Assembly (NCBI GenBank): GCA_014879575.1
Contig: JACSRU010000117.1
Coordinates: forward strand, 1 to 55,243
From: Chthoniobacterales bacterium
GTDB taxonomy: Bacteria > Verrucomicrobiota > Verrucomicrobiia > Chthoniobacterales > Terrimicrobiaceae
Direction of reading: 5' to 3'
DNA: 55,243 nt
Each line of letters begins with the position of its first letter. The stretch's first letter is position 1. The notes below the pieces were generated by a model, which was not told the origin of the DNA, made no database searches, and was given only the letters and a program-made list of their open reading frames with translations. Positions 16,538-26,027 of this stretch are shown here, piece after piece. A program made the translations under genes and the position numbers.

Positions 16538-18058
16538 ATGAGTGAAAAACAAAAGTGCGCAATCTCCCCGCAGCGGGCGGAGGACTTCCCGGAGTGGTAT
16601 CAACAGATCATCCGCGCGGCGGATTTGGCTGAAAATTCCGAGGTGCGCGGTTGCATGGTTATCAAGCCGTGGGGCTACGCACTCTGGGAAAGAATGCAGG
16701 CGGAACTGGACCGGATGTTCAAGGAAACCGGACACAGGAACGCGTATTTCCCGCTTTTCATTCCCCTCAGCTATCTGGAAAAGGAAGCCGCCCATGTCGA
16801 GGGCTTCGCGAAGGAATGCGCGGTCGTCACCCATCACCGTTTGGAAGCGAAGGACGGCAAGCTGGTTCCGTCCGGGGAGCTCACCGAGCCGCTGGTGGTG
16901 CGTCCGACATCGGAGACGATCATCGGTGCCGCCTACGCGCGCTGGGTGAAGTCCTGGCGCGACCTGCCAATCCTCCTCAACCAGTGGGCGAATGTGGTCC
17001 GTTGGGAAATGCGTCCCCGGCTCTTTTTGCGGACGGCGGAATTTCTCTGGCAGGAGGGGCACACCGCGCATGAGACGCGGGAGGAAGCGGAGATCGAGAC
17101 AATGAAAATGCTGCGGGTGTATGAGACCTTCGCCCGCGATTTTCTCGCGCTTCCGGTGCTCACCGGGGAGAAGAGCGAGAGCGAGCGCTTCCCCGGTGCG
17201 CTTCGCACGTATTGCATCGAGGCCATGGTCCAGGATCGGAAAGCCATCCAGGCCGGCACTTCGCACTTCCTCGGACAGAATTTTTCCAAAGCGGCAGGCA
17301 TCCAGTTCCAGGGCCGCGACGGGAGCCTCCAGCATGCCTGGACGACAAGCTGGGGAGTCAGCACGCGACTCATCGGCACTCTGATCATGGCGCATTCGGA
17401 CGACGACGGTCTCATGATGCCGCCGCGCATCGCGCACACGCATGTGGTCATCCTCCCGATCACGCCCAAGGAGGACTCCAAAGCCGCCGTCCTGGAGGCC
17501 GCCGAGAGCCTCGCGCAGGCCATCCGCGCCACGACATTCCACGGGAGCGCGGTTTCCGTAGAGGTGGACACCCGCGACCTCGGTGGCGGAGTCAAAAGCT
17601 GGGAGTATATCAAGAAGGGGGTTCCCATCCGCCTGGAAATCGGTCCGCGCGATCTGGCGCAGGGCACGGCCGCACTCTCGCGCCGGGATCATCCCCACAA
17701 GGACAAGGAATTCCTGCCGGTCGCGGACATCCCGTCGCGGATCGCGGGCATTCTGGACGAAATCCAATCCGCACTCCTCGCCCGCGCCACGTCGTTCCGC
17801 GACACGCATCTCCGCCGCCTGGACACGAAGGAGGAATTTTACGCGTTCTTTACTCCCGCGAATGCGGAAAAACCCGAGGCTCATGGCGGGTTTGCGTTGA
17901 CCCACTGGAACGGCAGTGCCGCCGTCGAGGAACAGGTGAAAAACGACCTGAAGGTGACGATTCGTTGCATTCCCTTTGAGGGTTCCGCGGAGCCGGGGGT
18001 TTGTCCGTTCTCGGGAGAGCCCAGCCAACAACGGGTCGTCTGGGCAAAATCTTATTGA
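16538..18058 (+). CDS. proS: Prolyl-tRNA synthetase, archaeal/eukaryal type
   Basis: This class II enzyme charges tRNA-Pro. The 506 residues start at the ATG at 16538 (MSEKQKCAISPQ). Visible are motif 2 region RPTSETIIG with NQWANVVRWEMRPRLFLRTAEFLWQEGHT, the proline-site TSWGVSTRLIG, the motif 3 area DDDGLMMPPRIA, an anticodon-binding domain (THVVILPI onward), and the short C-terminal domain ending in the A-K-S-Y tail. TSWGVSTRLIG and the C-terminal Tyr mark the archaeal/eukaryal-like class, without the INS editing insertion of the long bacterial form. The open frame continues upstream to 16307 but is antisense to leuB. Its end overlaps the RND gene end by 7 bases. Confidence 0.96.
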   Translation: MSEKQKCAISPQRAEDFPEWYQQIIRAADLAENSEVRGCMVIKPWGYALWERMQAELDRMFKETGHRNAYFPLFIPLSYLEKEAAHVEGFAKECAVVTHHRLEAKDGKLVPSGELTEPLVVRPTSETIIGAAYARWVKSWRDLPILLNQWANVVRWEMRPRLFLRTAEFLWQEGHTAHETREEAEIETMKMLRVYETFARDFLALPVLTGEKSESERFPGALRTYCIEAMVQDRKAIQAGTSHFLGQNFSKAAGIQFQGRDGSLQHAWTTSWGVSTRLIGTLIMAHSDDDGLMMPPRIAHTHVVILPITPKEDSKAAVLEAAESLAQAIRATTFHGSAVSVEVDTRDLGGGVKSWEYIKKGVPIRLEIGPRDLAQGTAALSRRDHPHKDKEFLPVADIPSRIAGILDEIQSALLARATSFRDTHLRRLDTKEEFYAFFTPANAEKPEAHGGFALTHWNGSAAVEEQVKNDLKVTIRCIPFEGSAEPGVCPFSGEPSQQRVVWAKSY

Positions 18059-20496
18059 GGGGGGCTCGCCCCCGCCCCACGTCGCAGGAACAATCCGGGG
18101 CGCAGACACAGGGGCGCGAGAAAGAGAAAGCTCGCCACAAGGCACCAGGCCACCCCGGTCGCGCAAACAACACCCAGTCCGTTGAGTGCCGGATTCCGCG
18201 CCAGTGTCAATGCGCCGAATCCGGTGATTGTTGTCAGCGCGCTGATGAGCACCGGCTTCATCACGGCGGGCAGGTTGGCCGAGACATCGCCTTCTTCCCG
18301 CATGGCAAGAATCAGGTGGACACCGTAATCCACCCCGACGGCCAGGATCAACGGGAAGGCGAGCACGTTGAGGATGTTGAGCGAATGTCCCAAGAACTTC
18401 AAGGTGGCGACGGTTCCGCCCAGGGCCAGCAGAAGGGTCGCCACATGCAGGACGAGAATCCGGAGATTCCGGTAAGTAAATAGCAACGTCAACAAAATGA
18501 CTCCCACCACGGCACCGCCAAAGACCAGCAGTTCGCGAGTGGCCCAGGGGACCATGTCATTAAGCATCTGAGTCCATCCCGTAATCAGGGCCTCCGGCAG
18601 GGCGTCGAGAATTGCGCGTTCCAATTCCTGTCTCGCCGCAAAATTTGCGGCTTCCGGCAGCCGCACATAATAAACCACGTCACCGGTCGTTGGCGCCAGC
18701 ACGCGGTCGAGCGCGAACCACCACGGGGAAAGCGGAGGCAGTTGCTCACTCAGTGGACTCCGCGATTGCAGGTGCCGGAACAGTTGGGTCGCGGGGTCCA
18801 GGGAACCCGCACGGAGACCCGTCCCGCAGGTGACGTCATTCACCACTGTTTCGAGACCGTCCCAATCCAGGGATTGGAGACGCGCCAGATTCCTGGACAG
18901 TTGTTCGGGATCCGGAACGAGCGCGGAGGGCGTCGAATACTTTTCGATCAGGCCGCGATTTTTGAGCTCTTCCAGTTTGGCGTCCAGGGTCCGCAGGGAG
19001 GAGGGGCCAGCCGAGCCCGGCACAATGATCATCACCGGCTCGAAGGTTGCGGGGAAAAGTTCCATGATCCTTGCAAGTGCCTTCGCTGCGGGAATCTGCT
19101 TCGGCTCCAGGGAATGGGTGGAGGTGTCGAATCGCAGACTCCTCCAGGGCAGGACCGCCAGGAGAAAAGCACCGGCGAGCAGGAGGCTCCCCAGCCGGAA
19201 TGTCCACCCGGAATGGAGAATGCGAAGACACAGCGCCAGCACCGGGTCGCCGGATCGCATGGGAATTTCCCGCTCAAACAATGGCATGAAAAAAATCATC
19301 CCCAGCGCGCCCGCCAGAACTCCGATCGCGATCAGGATGCCGAGTTGGGCGAAGCCGGCGGAGCCGCTGAAGACAAGCGAGGCAAAACCCAGGCTGGTCG
19401 TGATTCCCACCCAGAATATTCCCGGCAGACCGTGCCTTGTGGAGTCCGCAATCGCCTTTTCGCGCGTCAGCCCCATCGCCCTCGCGCGGACATAGCGTTG
19501 GTAGAGCAACAGGCTGAAATCATCCCCCAGGCCCACAAGAATCGAACAAAACCCCATCGCCACAACATTCATCCTGTCGAAAATCATGGACCCGCATGCT
19601 AGCGCGATCAGGCAGCTCCAGGCCAGAATGAGCACCGACCCCACAAGAGGGACAAGGGACCGGAAGGAAAACCAGAAGAGCAGCGTGACGACAGCGATCG
19701 ACACCAGCCCCGTCACCGCAATGTCGCGGTGCATGGACCGGGAAATCTCATCCACATAGGCGGAACGCCCGGTGACAAAAATCCGCGGCGCCCCGGGGCG
19801 TCCGGAAAATTCCCCCACAAAAGCCCGCACCTTCCCCATCAGGTTCCGGCAATCTTCGGCGGAAAGATCCGGCAGGTCGGCAATCACCGGAAGGATCCGC
19901 GCGCGTCCATCCGGCGTGATCAAATCAAATTGTTCATTGATGGAAAGTTGCCTGGAGAGTTTTTCCGCAACCGGGGCGATCAATCCGGTGGGATCATTCT
20001 GGAGTTCGATCCGTGCGAGCGGAGAGCCCGCCAGGGCCTTGGCTACGAGATTTTTCAGGCGGCTCCGGAGGACATTCGGGTCCAGCTTTTCGACCGTTGT
20101 GTCGAACTCCGTCTCCTCCTGTCCGAGAATCAACGGTGACGCGAGGGCCGGGAGGGTCTCGCGACCCTTCTGGGATTCCACAGGGGGGGCATCCAGCATT
20201 CTGAGCACCCACGGCTGTCGGCCGAGGGCCTCCACAAATTCCTCGGTGATTTCCGGATCCCCTCCCACGGGCGTCTCCACAAGAAAGGCCAGCTCCCTCG
20301 CGGAATTAAACCGCGCGTTGTAAATCTTCAACCCCTGCACGGAGGCCTCGTCGGATGGCAGGAGATTGAGAATTTCGGAGTCAAAGGCCTGCCGACTCTG
20401 AAAAAGAATTGTCGCGATGACCGCGAGAAGGATCGCCGCGGCAATCAGCGCACCCGGACGCCGGACAGCAAGGGAGGCAAGGCGGGCGGCAAACAT
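18052..20496 (-). CDS. MMPL/RND-family exporter
   Basis: This is an 814-residue inner-membrane transporter with the duplicated RND plan. Helix 1 (ALIAAAILLAVIATILF) is followed by a large periplasmic domain (about residues 35-230), then five helices including LVGLGDDFSLLLYQRY with the acidic residues of the proton path. A second half repeats this, with AVGVDYGVHLILAMREEG. The overall pattern, including F-D-S-E-I-L-N-L-L-P near the start, fits the MMPL/HpnN group that moves lipids or hopanoids. No hopanoid gene is nearby, so the substrate is open. It converges on proS with a 7-base overlap. Confidence 0.87.
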   Translation of the reverse strand: MFAARLASLAVRRPGALIAAAILLAVIATILFQSRQAFDSEILNLLPSDEASVQGLKIYNARFNSARELAFLVETPVGGDPEITEEFVEALGRQPWVLRMLDAPPVESQKGRETLPALASPLILGQEETEFDTTVEKLDPNVLRSRLKNLVAKALAGSPLARIELQNDPTGLIAPVAEKLSRQLSINEQFDLITPDGRARILPVIADLPDLSAEDCRNLMGKVRAFVGEFSGRPGAPRIFVTGRSAYVDEISRSMHRDIAVTGLVSIAVVTLLFWFSFRSLVPLVGSVLILAWSCLIALACGSMIFDRMNVVAMGFCSILVGLGDDFSLLLYQRYVRARAMGLTREKAIADSTRHGLPGIFWVGITTSLGFASLVFSGSAGFAQLGILIAIGVLAGALGMIFFMPLFEREIPMRSGDPVLALCLRILHSGWTFRLGSLLLAGAFLLAVLPWRSLRFDTSTHSLEPKQIPAAKALARIMELFPATFEPVMIIVPGSAGPSSLRTLDAKLEELKNRGLIEKYSTPSALVPDPEQLSRNLARLQSLDWDGLETVVNDVTCGTGLRAGSLDPATQLFRHLQSRSPLSEQLPPLSPWWFALDRVLAPTTGDVVYYVRLPEAANFAARQELERAILDALPEALITGWTQMLNDMVPWATRELLVFGGAVVGVILLTLLFTYRNLRILVLHVATLLLALGGTVATLKFLGHSLNILNVLAFPLILAVGVDYGVHLILAMREEGDVSANLPAVMKPVLISALTTITGFGALTLARNPALNGLGVVCATGVAWCLVASFLFLAPLCLRPGLFLRRGAGASPPQ

Positions 20497-20511
20497 CGCG
20501 CTGGCAGCAGG

Positions 20512-21618
20512 CTAGACATTGAAACGAAACTCAATCACGTCGCCATCCTGGACAACATATTCCTTGCCTTCGAGGCGCAGCTTGCCCGCTTCCCGGGCCT
20601 TGGCTTCCGAACCGAGAGCCATCAGGTCGTCGAAGGCGATGATCTGGGCGGCGATGAATCCGCGCTCGAAATCACTGTGGATGACGCCGGCGGCCGCAGG
20701 GGCCTTGTCGCCTGCGCGGATCGTCCACGCCCGGGTTTCCTTCGGCCCGGTGGTCAGGTAGGTCCGCAGCCCGAGCAGATGATACGCCGCCCGAATGAGC
20801 TGACTCACTCCGCTATCGGCCACGCCAAGACCGGCCAAAAATTCCCGGGCCTCCTCGGGCGGCAGATCCGCCAGCTCGCTCTCAATCTGGGCACTGATGA
20901 TGACGGCCTCGCTGCCGAGGTGGGCGGACGCATATTCGCGCACCGCCTGAACGTATCCCGCCGCCGATGAGCCGCCTGCCAGATCGTTCTCTCCGACATT
21001 GCAGGCGAAAAGTGTCGGCTTCGAGGAGAGAAGGAAAAATCCCTTGAGCAGGATTTTTTCCTCGGGGGTGAGTTCGGCCGTCAACGCGGGGCGCCCGGCG
21101 TCGAGATGGGGCAAAAGTTTTTCGGCGAGCGCCATCTCGGCCTTGGCGTCCTTGTCCCCGGCGCGGGCTCCCTTCTGCGAGCGTTCGATCCGCTTTTTTA
21201 CGGAGGCCAGGTCGGCAAGGATGAGTTCCGTATTGATGATCTCGATGTCGCGAATCGGATCCACCGAACCGGTCACGTGGTGGATGTCCTCGCTCTCGAA
21301 ACATCGCACCACCTGAATGATCGCATCCACTTCGCGGATGTGGCTCAGGAATTGGTTTCCCAGCCCCTCCCCCTCGCTGGCACCGGCCACCAGGCCCGCA
21401 ATATCGACGAACTCGATGGCCGCCGGAAGAATTTTTTCCGACTTGGAAATGACCGCCAGCTTGTCCAGCCGGTCATCCGGCACGCTGACGATTCCGACAT
21501 TCGGTTCGATGGTGCAAAAGGGAAAGTTCGCCGCCTGCGCCTTGCGGGTGCGGGTGACGGCATTGAAGAGTGTGGACTTGCCGACATTGGGCAGCCCGAC
21601 GATTCCGGCTCTGAGCAT
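20512..21618 (-). CDS. ychF: Ribosome-associated ATPase YchF/OLA1
   Basis: This 368-residue TRAFAC protein has G1 GLPNVGKSTLFN, the NFPFCTIEPNVG switch region, G3 DIAGLVAGAS, a helical insertion (about residues 125-195) and a C-terminal TGS domain (TYLTTGPKETRAWTIRAG through YVVQDGDVIEFRFNV). The F-C-N-V-G-E-N-D G4 variant (NVGE in place of NKxD) explains the ATP preference of this family. It binds ribosomes and modulates stress responses. It starts 96 bases after the AraC gene stop and ends 15 bases before the RND gene start, so it may be co-transcribed with the latter. Confidence 0.96.
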   Translation of the reverse strand: MLRAGIVGLPNVGKSTLFNAVTRTRKAQAANFPFCTIEPNVGIVSVPDDRLDKLAVISKSEKILPAAIEFVDIAGLVAGASEGEGLGNQFLSHIREVDAIIQVVRCFESEDIHHVTGSVDPIRDIEIINTELILADLASVKKRIERSQKGARAGDKDAKAEMALAEKLLPHLDAGRPALTAELTPEEKILLKGFFLLSSKPTLFACNVGENDLAGGSSAAGYVQAVREYASAHLGSEAVIISAQIESELADLPPEEAREFLAGLGVADSGVSQLIRAAYHLLGLRTYLTTGPKETRAWTIRAGDKAPAAAGVIHSDFERGFIAAQIIAFDDLMALGSEAKAREAGKLRLEGKEYVVQDGDVIEFRFNV

Positions 21619-21714
21619 AGGCGGCAGAACCTACATCGCCGGAACGCGGGCAGGAAGGAAGAAAATCCGATGGGGCAACATTAACTGCGGAGGGAAGTGG
21701 TGGAACATCACCTG

Positions 21715-22521
21715 TCACTCGCGCCGGTGCATTCGATAAGCCAGTGGAGAGAGACCGGTTTTTTGTTTGAACTGGCGGCTGAAAAAATACACGTCGGCAT
21801 ACCCGAGGTGATCGGCGATCTCGGTGACGCTCATGGCGGTTTCGCGGAGGAAATGCCGGGCGCGGTCCAGGCGGGAACGAATGAGAAATTCTTTGGGACT
21901 CTGGCCCGTAATCCGGCGGAAGACCCGGCTGAAATGGCCCATCCCGAGTCCGGCCTGCTTTGCGAGATCCGTCACGGTTGGCAGATCCGAAGCGTCTGAT
22001 GCGAGGCGCGCCGTGAGTTCCGCGATCCGGCGTTCGTGCCGGGAAGGAATCCGCTCCGGCGACCGCTCATCAAGACTGGGACATTTCAACACGTCGGCGA
22101 GCACCCCCTTGAGAAGTGCTGCGGCGGTCGCCGGATCGCCTGCTGCGAGTTGCACAATTCGGCGCGTCACGGCGTCCCAATACCCCACATCCGTCAAATC
22201 AAAGAATTCCGGCCAGTCCGCAAAAATCCTGCCCGGCACCCGCCTCCCTCCCCGCAGCACGTCAAAGTGCAGATACACAATGCCCAACGGCGCGGAGTCG
22301 TCCTGCCCGGCGTCGTAGATCCCCCCCGGACGCATCAGCGCGCAGAAACCTGGCCGGAGGGCGAATTCCCGTGTCCGTGTGCGCATCCACCCACGTCCCC
22401 GCCAGACAAACCAAAGCTCGAGATCGCGCAGCATCAGGGAATTTTCCCGCGTGCGCGTCCATCCGACACCGCAGGGGATCCGCCCGCAGGGGGCGTTGAG
22501 TTGGAGATCCAGGGAAATCAT
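21715..22521 (-). CDS. AraC-family transcriptional regulator
   Basis: The protein has 268 residues from the ATG at 22521. It has an N-terminal cupin-like sensing domain (about residues 1-130; GWTRTRENSLMLRDLELWFVWRGRGWM is the typical opening) and a C-terminal double helix-turn-helix domain (VTDLAKQAGLGMGHFSRVFRRITGQSPKEFL and MSVTEIADHLGYADVYFFSRQFKQKTGLSP). The ligand is unknown. It diverges from the FAD oxidoreductase with 79 bases between starts, so it probably controls that gene and itself. The upstream frame extension overlaps the oxidoreductase and is not genuine. Confidence 0.9.
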   Translation of the reverse strand: MISLDLQLNAPCGRIPCGVGWTRTRENSLMLRDLELWFVWRGRGWMRTRTREFALRPGFCALMRPGGIYDAGQDDSAPLGIVYLHFDVLRGGRRVPGRIFADWPEFFDLTDVGYWDAVTRRIVQLAAGDPATAAALLKGVLADVLKCPSLDERSPERIPSRHERRIAELTARLASDASDLPTVTDLAKQAGLGMGHFSRVFRRITGQSPKEFLIRSRLDRARHFLRETAMSVTEIADHLGYADVYFFSRQFKQKTGLSPLAYRMHRRE

Positions 22522-22600
22522 AAAAACACAAAAGAATGTTTTCTGAATCCATTCCTGACAGCAAGGGGAATCCGTAAGGTGTTGATTAAAGACAAACCTC
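22522..22600. promoter_or_regulatory. Divergent control region, AraC gene / FAD oxidoreductase
   Basis: These 79 AT-richer bases separate two divergent starts and must hold both promoters and the regulator's site. GAATCC and GGAATCC form an imperfect direct repeat, a spacing style used by AraC proteins, but no site can be assigned with confidence. Confidence 0.5.
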
Positions 22601-24418
22601 ATGAATTCCTCTCCTGTTCCCGGAAATTCCCTCGCCGTCCACTCCCTGGAGGCCGATTTTGTCGTGGTCGGCGGCGGCATGGCCGGGGTCTGCGCGGCAC
22701 TGGCGGCCGCGCGCAACGGCTGCCGCACGGTGTTGGTGCAGGACCGCTCTGTTCTTGGCGGCAATGCCTCCAGCGAGATCAAAATGCACATCGTCGGGGC
22801 GGACTGTCATGGCTCGCGTCCCGGTGCGCGGGAATCGGGAATCATTGAGGAATTGCGTCTCGAGGATGCCGTGCGCAATGCGACCCGCTGCTATCCCCAA
22901 TGGGATCTTCTGCTCTACGAAAAAGTGAAGGCCGAGTCGCTGATCACGCTTCTGCTGGACACCACATTCCTGAGTTGCACGCAGGATGCGGAGACCGCCG
23001 CGATCCGCGGCGTCACGGTGCTGCGCAATTCCACGGATGATGTCTTTGAAATCCAGGCCGCCTTTTTCGCCGATTGCTCCGGAGACAGCCGGTTGGGAGC
23101 GGAGGCCGGAGCGGATTTCCGCATGGGTCGGGAGGGGGCGACAGAATACGGAGAGTCGCTGGCCCCCGAGCAGGCCGACCGCCAGACGCTTGGCAGTTCG
23201 ATCCTCCTCACCGGCAAGTGCCACGACACTCCGCAGCCTTTCCCCAGCCCATCTTGGGCGCGAAATTTCACGAAGGCTGATTTGAATCACCGCCCGATCC
23301 ACAGCTACGAATACGGCTACTGGTGGTTCGAGTGGGGTGGCCAGCTCGACACGATCAAGGACAACGAGGCGATCCGACACGAACTCCTGCGCATCGCTCT
23401 GGGCATCTGGGACTACGTGAAAAATTCCGGCAACCATCCGGATTCCGCGAATTGGACACTCGACTGGGTCGGCGCGATTCCCGGCAAGCGTGAGTCACGC
23501 CGCCTGCTGGGTCCGCATGTGCTCACGCAGTCCGACGTCCAGGCGGGTCGTCTTTTTCCGGATGCCGTCGCTTATGGCGGCTGGGCAATCGATCTCCATC
23601 CGCCCTCCGGCGTGGATGCCCGCGACGAACCGCCCTTCACGCCAACCCACCTCGCCCAGCTTTACACGATTCCGCTACGCTCCCTTGTTTCGCGCAATGT
23701 GCCGAACCTGCTCTTCGCCGGACGCAACCTGAGTGCTTCCCACGTGGCCTTTGCCAGCACCCGGGTGATGGCCACATGCGCCGCAGCCGGACAGGCCGTC
23801 GGAACCGCTGTCGCGATCGCCAGGGACAATGCCGCCACGCTGTCCGAACTCACCACAGGACCGCTGCTTGAGCGCCTCCAGCAAACCCTGATCAAAGACG
23901 ACGCCTTCCTCCCAACGCGGAGGAACACCGATCCCGCCGATCTGGCCCGTTCAGCCCGCACGATCACCGCATCGTCCGAATGCAACGACAGCCCGGCTTC
24001 CGCAGTGCTGGACGGCATCACGCGCTCGCTCGCCTTTGATCGGCTCGGTCCATGGGCCGACCACCAGACCCACCGTTGGGAATCCCTGGAACTCCCCGCG
24101 TGGATCGCCCTCGCCCTTCCGGAAGGCGCGCAGGTGCGGGAAATCCACCTCACTTTCGACACGGGTTTCGAGCGCGAGTTGATCCTCTCGGCCAGCGACC
24201 ACCTGACAAAGAGCGTGATCCGCGGACCCCAGCCGGAAACTGTCAAGCACTACCGCATCCTGCTCGACGACCAAGTCGTCGTGGAGGAAACGGAAAACTT
24301 CCTTCGCAAGCGGAGACATCGCCTGACGGCGGCAACGGCGGCGAAAACCCTTCGTATCGAGATCCTCGCCACTCACGGCTTCGCCACAGCCCGCCTCTTT
24401 GAAGTGCGCGTCTATTGA
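22601..24418 (+). CDS. FAD-dependent oxidoreductase with C-terminal beta domain
   Basis: This is a 605-residue member of the FAD_oxidored family. The N-terminal Rossmann motif is FVVVGGGMAGVCAALAAARNG, followed by LVQDRSVLGGNASSEIKMHI, then FFADCSGDSRLGAEAGADFRMG. A second FAD-contact region, LLFAGRNLSASHVAFASTRVMATCAAAGQAVGTA, is at about residues 370-405. The last 150 residues (from ITASSECNDSPASAVLDG) look like a discoidin-type carbohydrate-binding beta-sandwich. There is no signal peptide, so it is cytoplasmic. Such proteins are common near sugar or glycoside catabolic genes in Verrucomicrobiota and Planctomycetota; the substrate is unknown. It is divergent from and probably regulated by the AraC protein. 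Confidence 0.88.
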   Translation: MNSSPVPGNSLAVHSLEADFVVVGGGMAGVCAALAAARNGCRTVLVQDRSVLGGNASSEIKMHIVGADCHGSRPGARESGIIEELRLEDAVRNATRCYPQWDLLLYEKVKAESLITLLLDTTFLSCTQDAETAAIRGVTVLRNSTDDVFEIQAAFFADCSGDSRLGAEAGADFRMGREGATEYGESLAPEQADRQTLGSSILLTGKCHDTPQPFPSPSWARNFTKADLNHRPIHSYEYGYWWFEWGGQLDTIKDNEAIRHELLRIALGIWDYVKNSGNHPDSANWTLDWVGAIPGKRESRRLLGPHVLTQSDVQAGRLFPDAVAYGGWAIDLHPPSGVDARDEPPFTPTHLAQLYTIPLRSLVSRNVPNLLFAGRNLSASHVAFASTRVMATCAAAGQAVGTAVAIARDNAATLSELTTGPLLERLQQTLIKDDAFLPTRRNTDPADLARSARTITASSECNDSPASAVLDGITRSLAFDRLGPWADHQTHRWESLELPAWIALALPEGAQVREIHLTFDTGFERELILSASDHLTKSVIRGPQPETVKHYRILLDDQVVVEETENFLRKRRHRLTAATAAKTLRIEILATHGFATARLFEVRVY

Positions 24419-24626
24419 CGCCGAACCCCCGGTCCTGACGACCTTCAGGCTCAGAGTGATCGTCCGGATTGGGGTTTGCTGCACTTCCCATAATAAACTT
24501 GCGTGGGCTGAAATCTTGCGGCTAAAAAGGCGCATGGGACCGAGCGGACACTGACTCCGGAAACGGGAATCCGCTCCTCCCTCATCGCGCAAATGAAACC
24601 CGCCATCGGAGTCTCCGAAGAGTAGC
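24419..24626. other. Intergenic gap before Nif3-like gene
   Basis: These 208 bases contain a possible promoter (TTGGGG, 16 bases, TAATAA around 24470-24500) and a small perfect dyad CGGAG/CTCCG at 24609-24619 just before the next start. No RNA gene was recognised. Confidence 0.4.
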
Positions 24627-25379
24627 ATGCACCTGAACGAAGTGGTCGCGTATTTGAATGAATTGCTGGGGATTCCCCGGATGCTTGACTATCCGAACGC
24701 CCTCAATGGTCTTCAGGTCGGAAATTCCGGCGACCTGTCCCGAATCGGGGCGGCTGTTGATGCCTGCGAGGCGGTGGTGGCTGAGGCAGCCGCCGCAGAG
24801 GTGGATCTCCTGTTGGTCCACCACGGACTCTTCTGGGGAGGGCTGGCTCCTCTCACCGGTGCCGCGTATCGAAAAACACGCATGATTCTCGATGCCGACA
24901 TGGCCGTCTATAGCGCACATCTCCCACTGGATGCGCATCCGGAAATCGGAAACAACGCACTCCTCGCGGAAGCTCTGGGACTTGAGGACGGGGAACCGTT
25001 CTTTCCGGCATTCGGCCAGCCAATCGGGTGGAAATTCGAAACGGAGATCAACCGGGAGGTTCTCCGGAATCTGATTGAGAAAGCTGTGGGGGGCAACGTC
25101 CACCTTGCGCCCGGCGGCCCTGTCCTTGCGCGCCGCATTGGCATCGTGACAGGCGGAGCCGGCGGCGACCTCGCCAAGGTCGCCCAGGAGGACATTGACA
25201 CCCTGATCACCGGAGAGGGTCCCCACGCGTCCTACACGGCTGCGGAGGAACTGGGGATCAACCTCTTTTACGCGGGCCACTATGCGACCGAGACATTCGG
25301 CGTCAAGGCTCTCACCGCACGGCTCTCGGAAAAGTTTGGCCTGCCCTGGCAGTTCATCGACCACCCGACCGGACTTTGA
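24627..25379 (+). CDS. Nif3-like dinuclear metal centre protein
   Basis: This 250-residue member of the Nif3/YbgI family forms hexameric toroids with two metals per active site. The conserved start YLNELLGIPRMLDYPNALNGLQVG, the metal ligands in LLLVHHGLFWG, the AHLPLDAHPEIGNNA segment, ITGEGPHASYTAAEE, and the last ligands in NLFYAGHYATETFGV are all present. It lacks the middle PII-like insertion of the longer members. Its biochemical role (often labelled GTP cyclohydrolase type 2 by similarity) is not settled. The next gene starts 8 bases after its stop. Confidence 0.93.
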   Translation: MHLNEVVAYLNELLGIPRMLDYPNALNGLQVGNSGDLSRIGAAVDACEAVVAEAAAAEVDLLLVHHGLFWGGLAPLTGAAYRKTRMILDADMAVYSAHLPLDAHPEIGNNALLAEALGLEDGEPFFPAFGQPIGWKFETEINREVLRNLIEKAVGGNVHLAPGGPVLARRIGIVTGGAGGDLAKVAQEDIDTLITGEGPHASYTAAEELGINLFYAGHYATETFGVKALTARLSEKFGLPWQFIDHPTGL

Positions 25380-25387
25380 TTTTTCCC

Positions 25388-25897
25388 ATGACCAACGACC
25401 CGATCCGACTGGAGGAAATCCATCGCAAGGCCACCCTTAACTACGAAGGAGGCTGTCGGGAGGCGGCGGCACTTGTGCCTGGGGAGGACATCGCATTTCT
25501 CGCCTCCCTCGGCGTTTCCGCTCAGGTGCTCCTCGATTATGCGGAGGACTTCGTGCGCTCGGGCGAACCCGACTGCGCGACATTCGTGCGCGTCGTGGAA
25601 ATCCGCCGGGACTATTTTCGATCGGTGCAAAAAGGGCTCCCCTCCCCCGAGGTCGTCCCCGAGTCCGCCCTCCCACTGCGCAAGGACGAATGGGAAGGCA
25701 TTCCCTGGTTGCCGCGAATCACCCGGAAAGCCACCTGCTTCCTCCAGGGAACGCTGTGCAACGAGGTCATGTATGGGTGCAGCGGGGACCGGGGATTTCT
25801 CCAGAAGCACAAACTCTCGCTCCCCGGGTTCCTCGAAACGATCAGAGACTCCGGACGGGATTCCCAAAAAATTCTCCAATACGTGCGCGGAGCCTGA
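25388..25897 (+). CDS. DUF5069-like protein
   Basis: This protein has 169 residues from the ATG at 25388. The C-terminal half, WLPRITRKATCFLQGTLCNEVMYGCSGDRGFL and onward, resembles DUF5069 proteins of Verrucomicrobiota and Planctomycetota, with L-P-R, Y-G-C and G-D-R landmarks. The N-terminal half (about residues 1-85; E-D-I-A-F-L-A-S-L-G-V, then D-F-V-R-S-G-E-P-D) is an alpha-helical region I do not recognise. Cysteines at five positions have no obvious metal pattern. It follows the Nif3-like gene closely and probably shares its mRNA. Function unknown. Confidence 0.65.
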   Translation: MTNDPIRLEEIHRKATLNYEGGCREAAALVPGEDIAFLASLGVSAQVLLDYAEDFVRSGEPDCATFVRVVEIRRDYFRSVQKGLPSPEVVPESALPLRKDEWEGIPWLPRITRKATCFLQGTLCNEVMYGCSGDRGFLQKHKLSLPGFLETIRDSGRDSQKILQYVRGA

Positions 25898-26027
25898 TCA
25901 GGGCTTGCGGCGATGAGTTTTCGCACCTCGTTCCGGTTGGCTTCCGGCGTGCCAGCCGTCTCAAAATGCCATTCCAGAAAATGATTTCTTGCGCGGCAGG
26001 GTGGCCTCCCGTTCAATGTCCGGCCCC

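Noticed and set aside
16487-18166. A 559-residue minus-strand frame across proS
   Set aside because: proS is certain on the plus strand; this frame has no recognisable domain.
25612-26016. A 134-residue minus-strand frame whose first 40 residues look protein-like
   Set aside because: Most of it is antisense to the DUF5069-like gene, and there is no ribosome site; the intergenic part is too short to support a gene.
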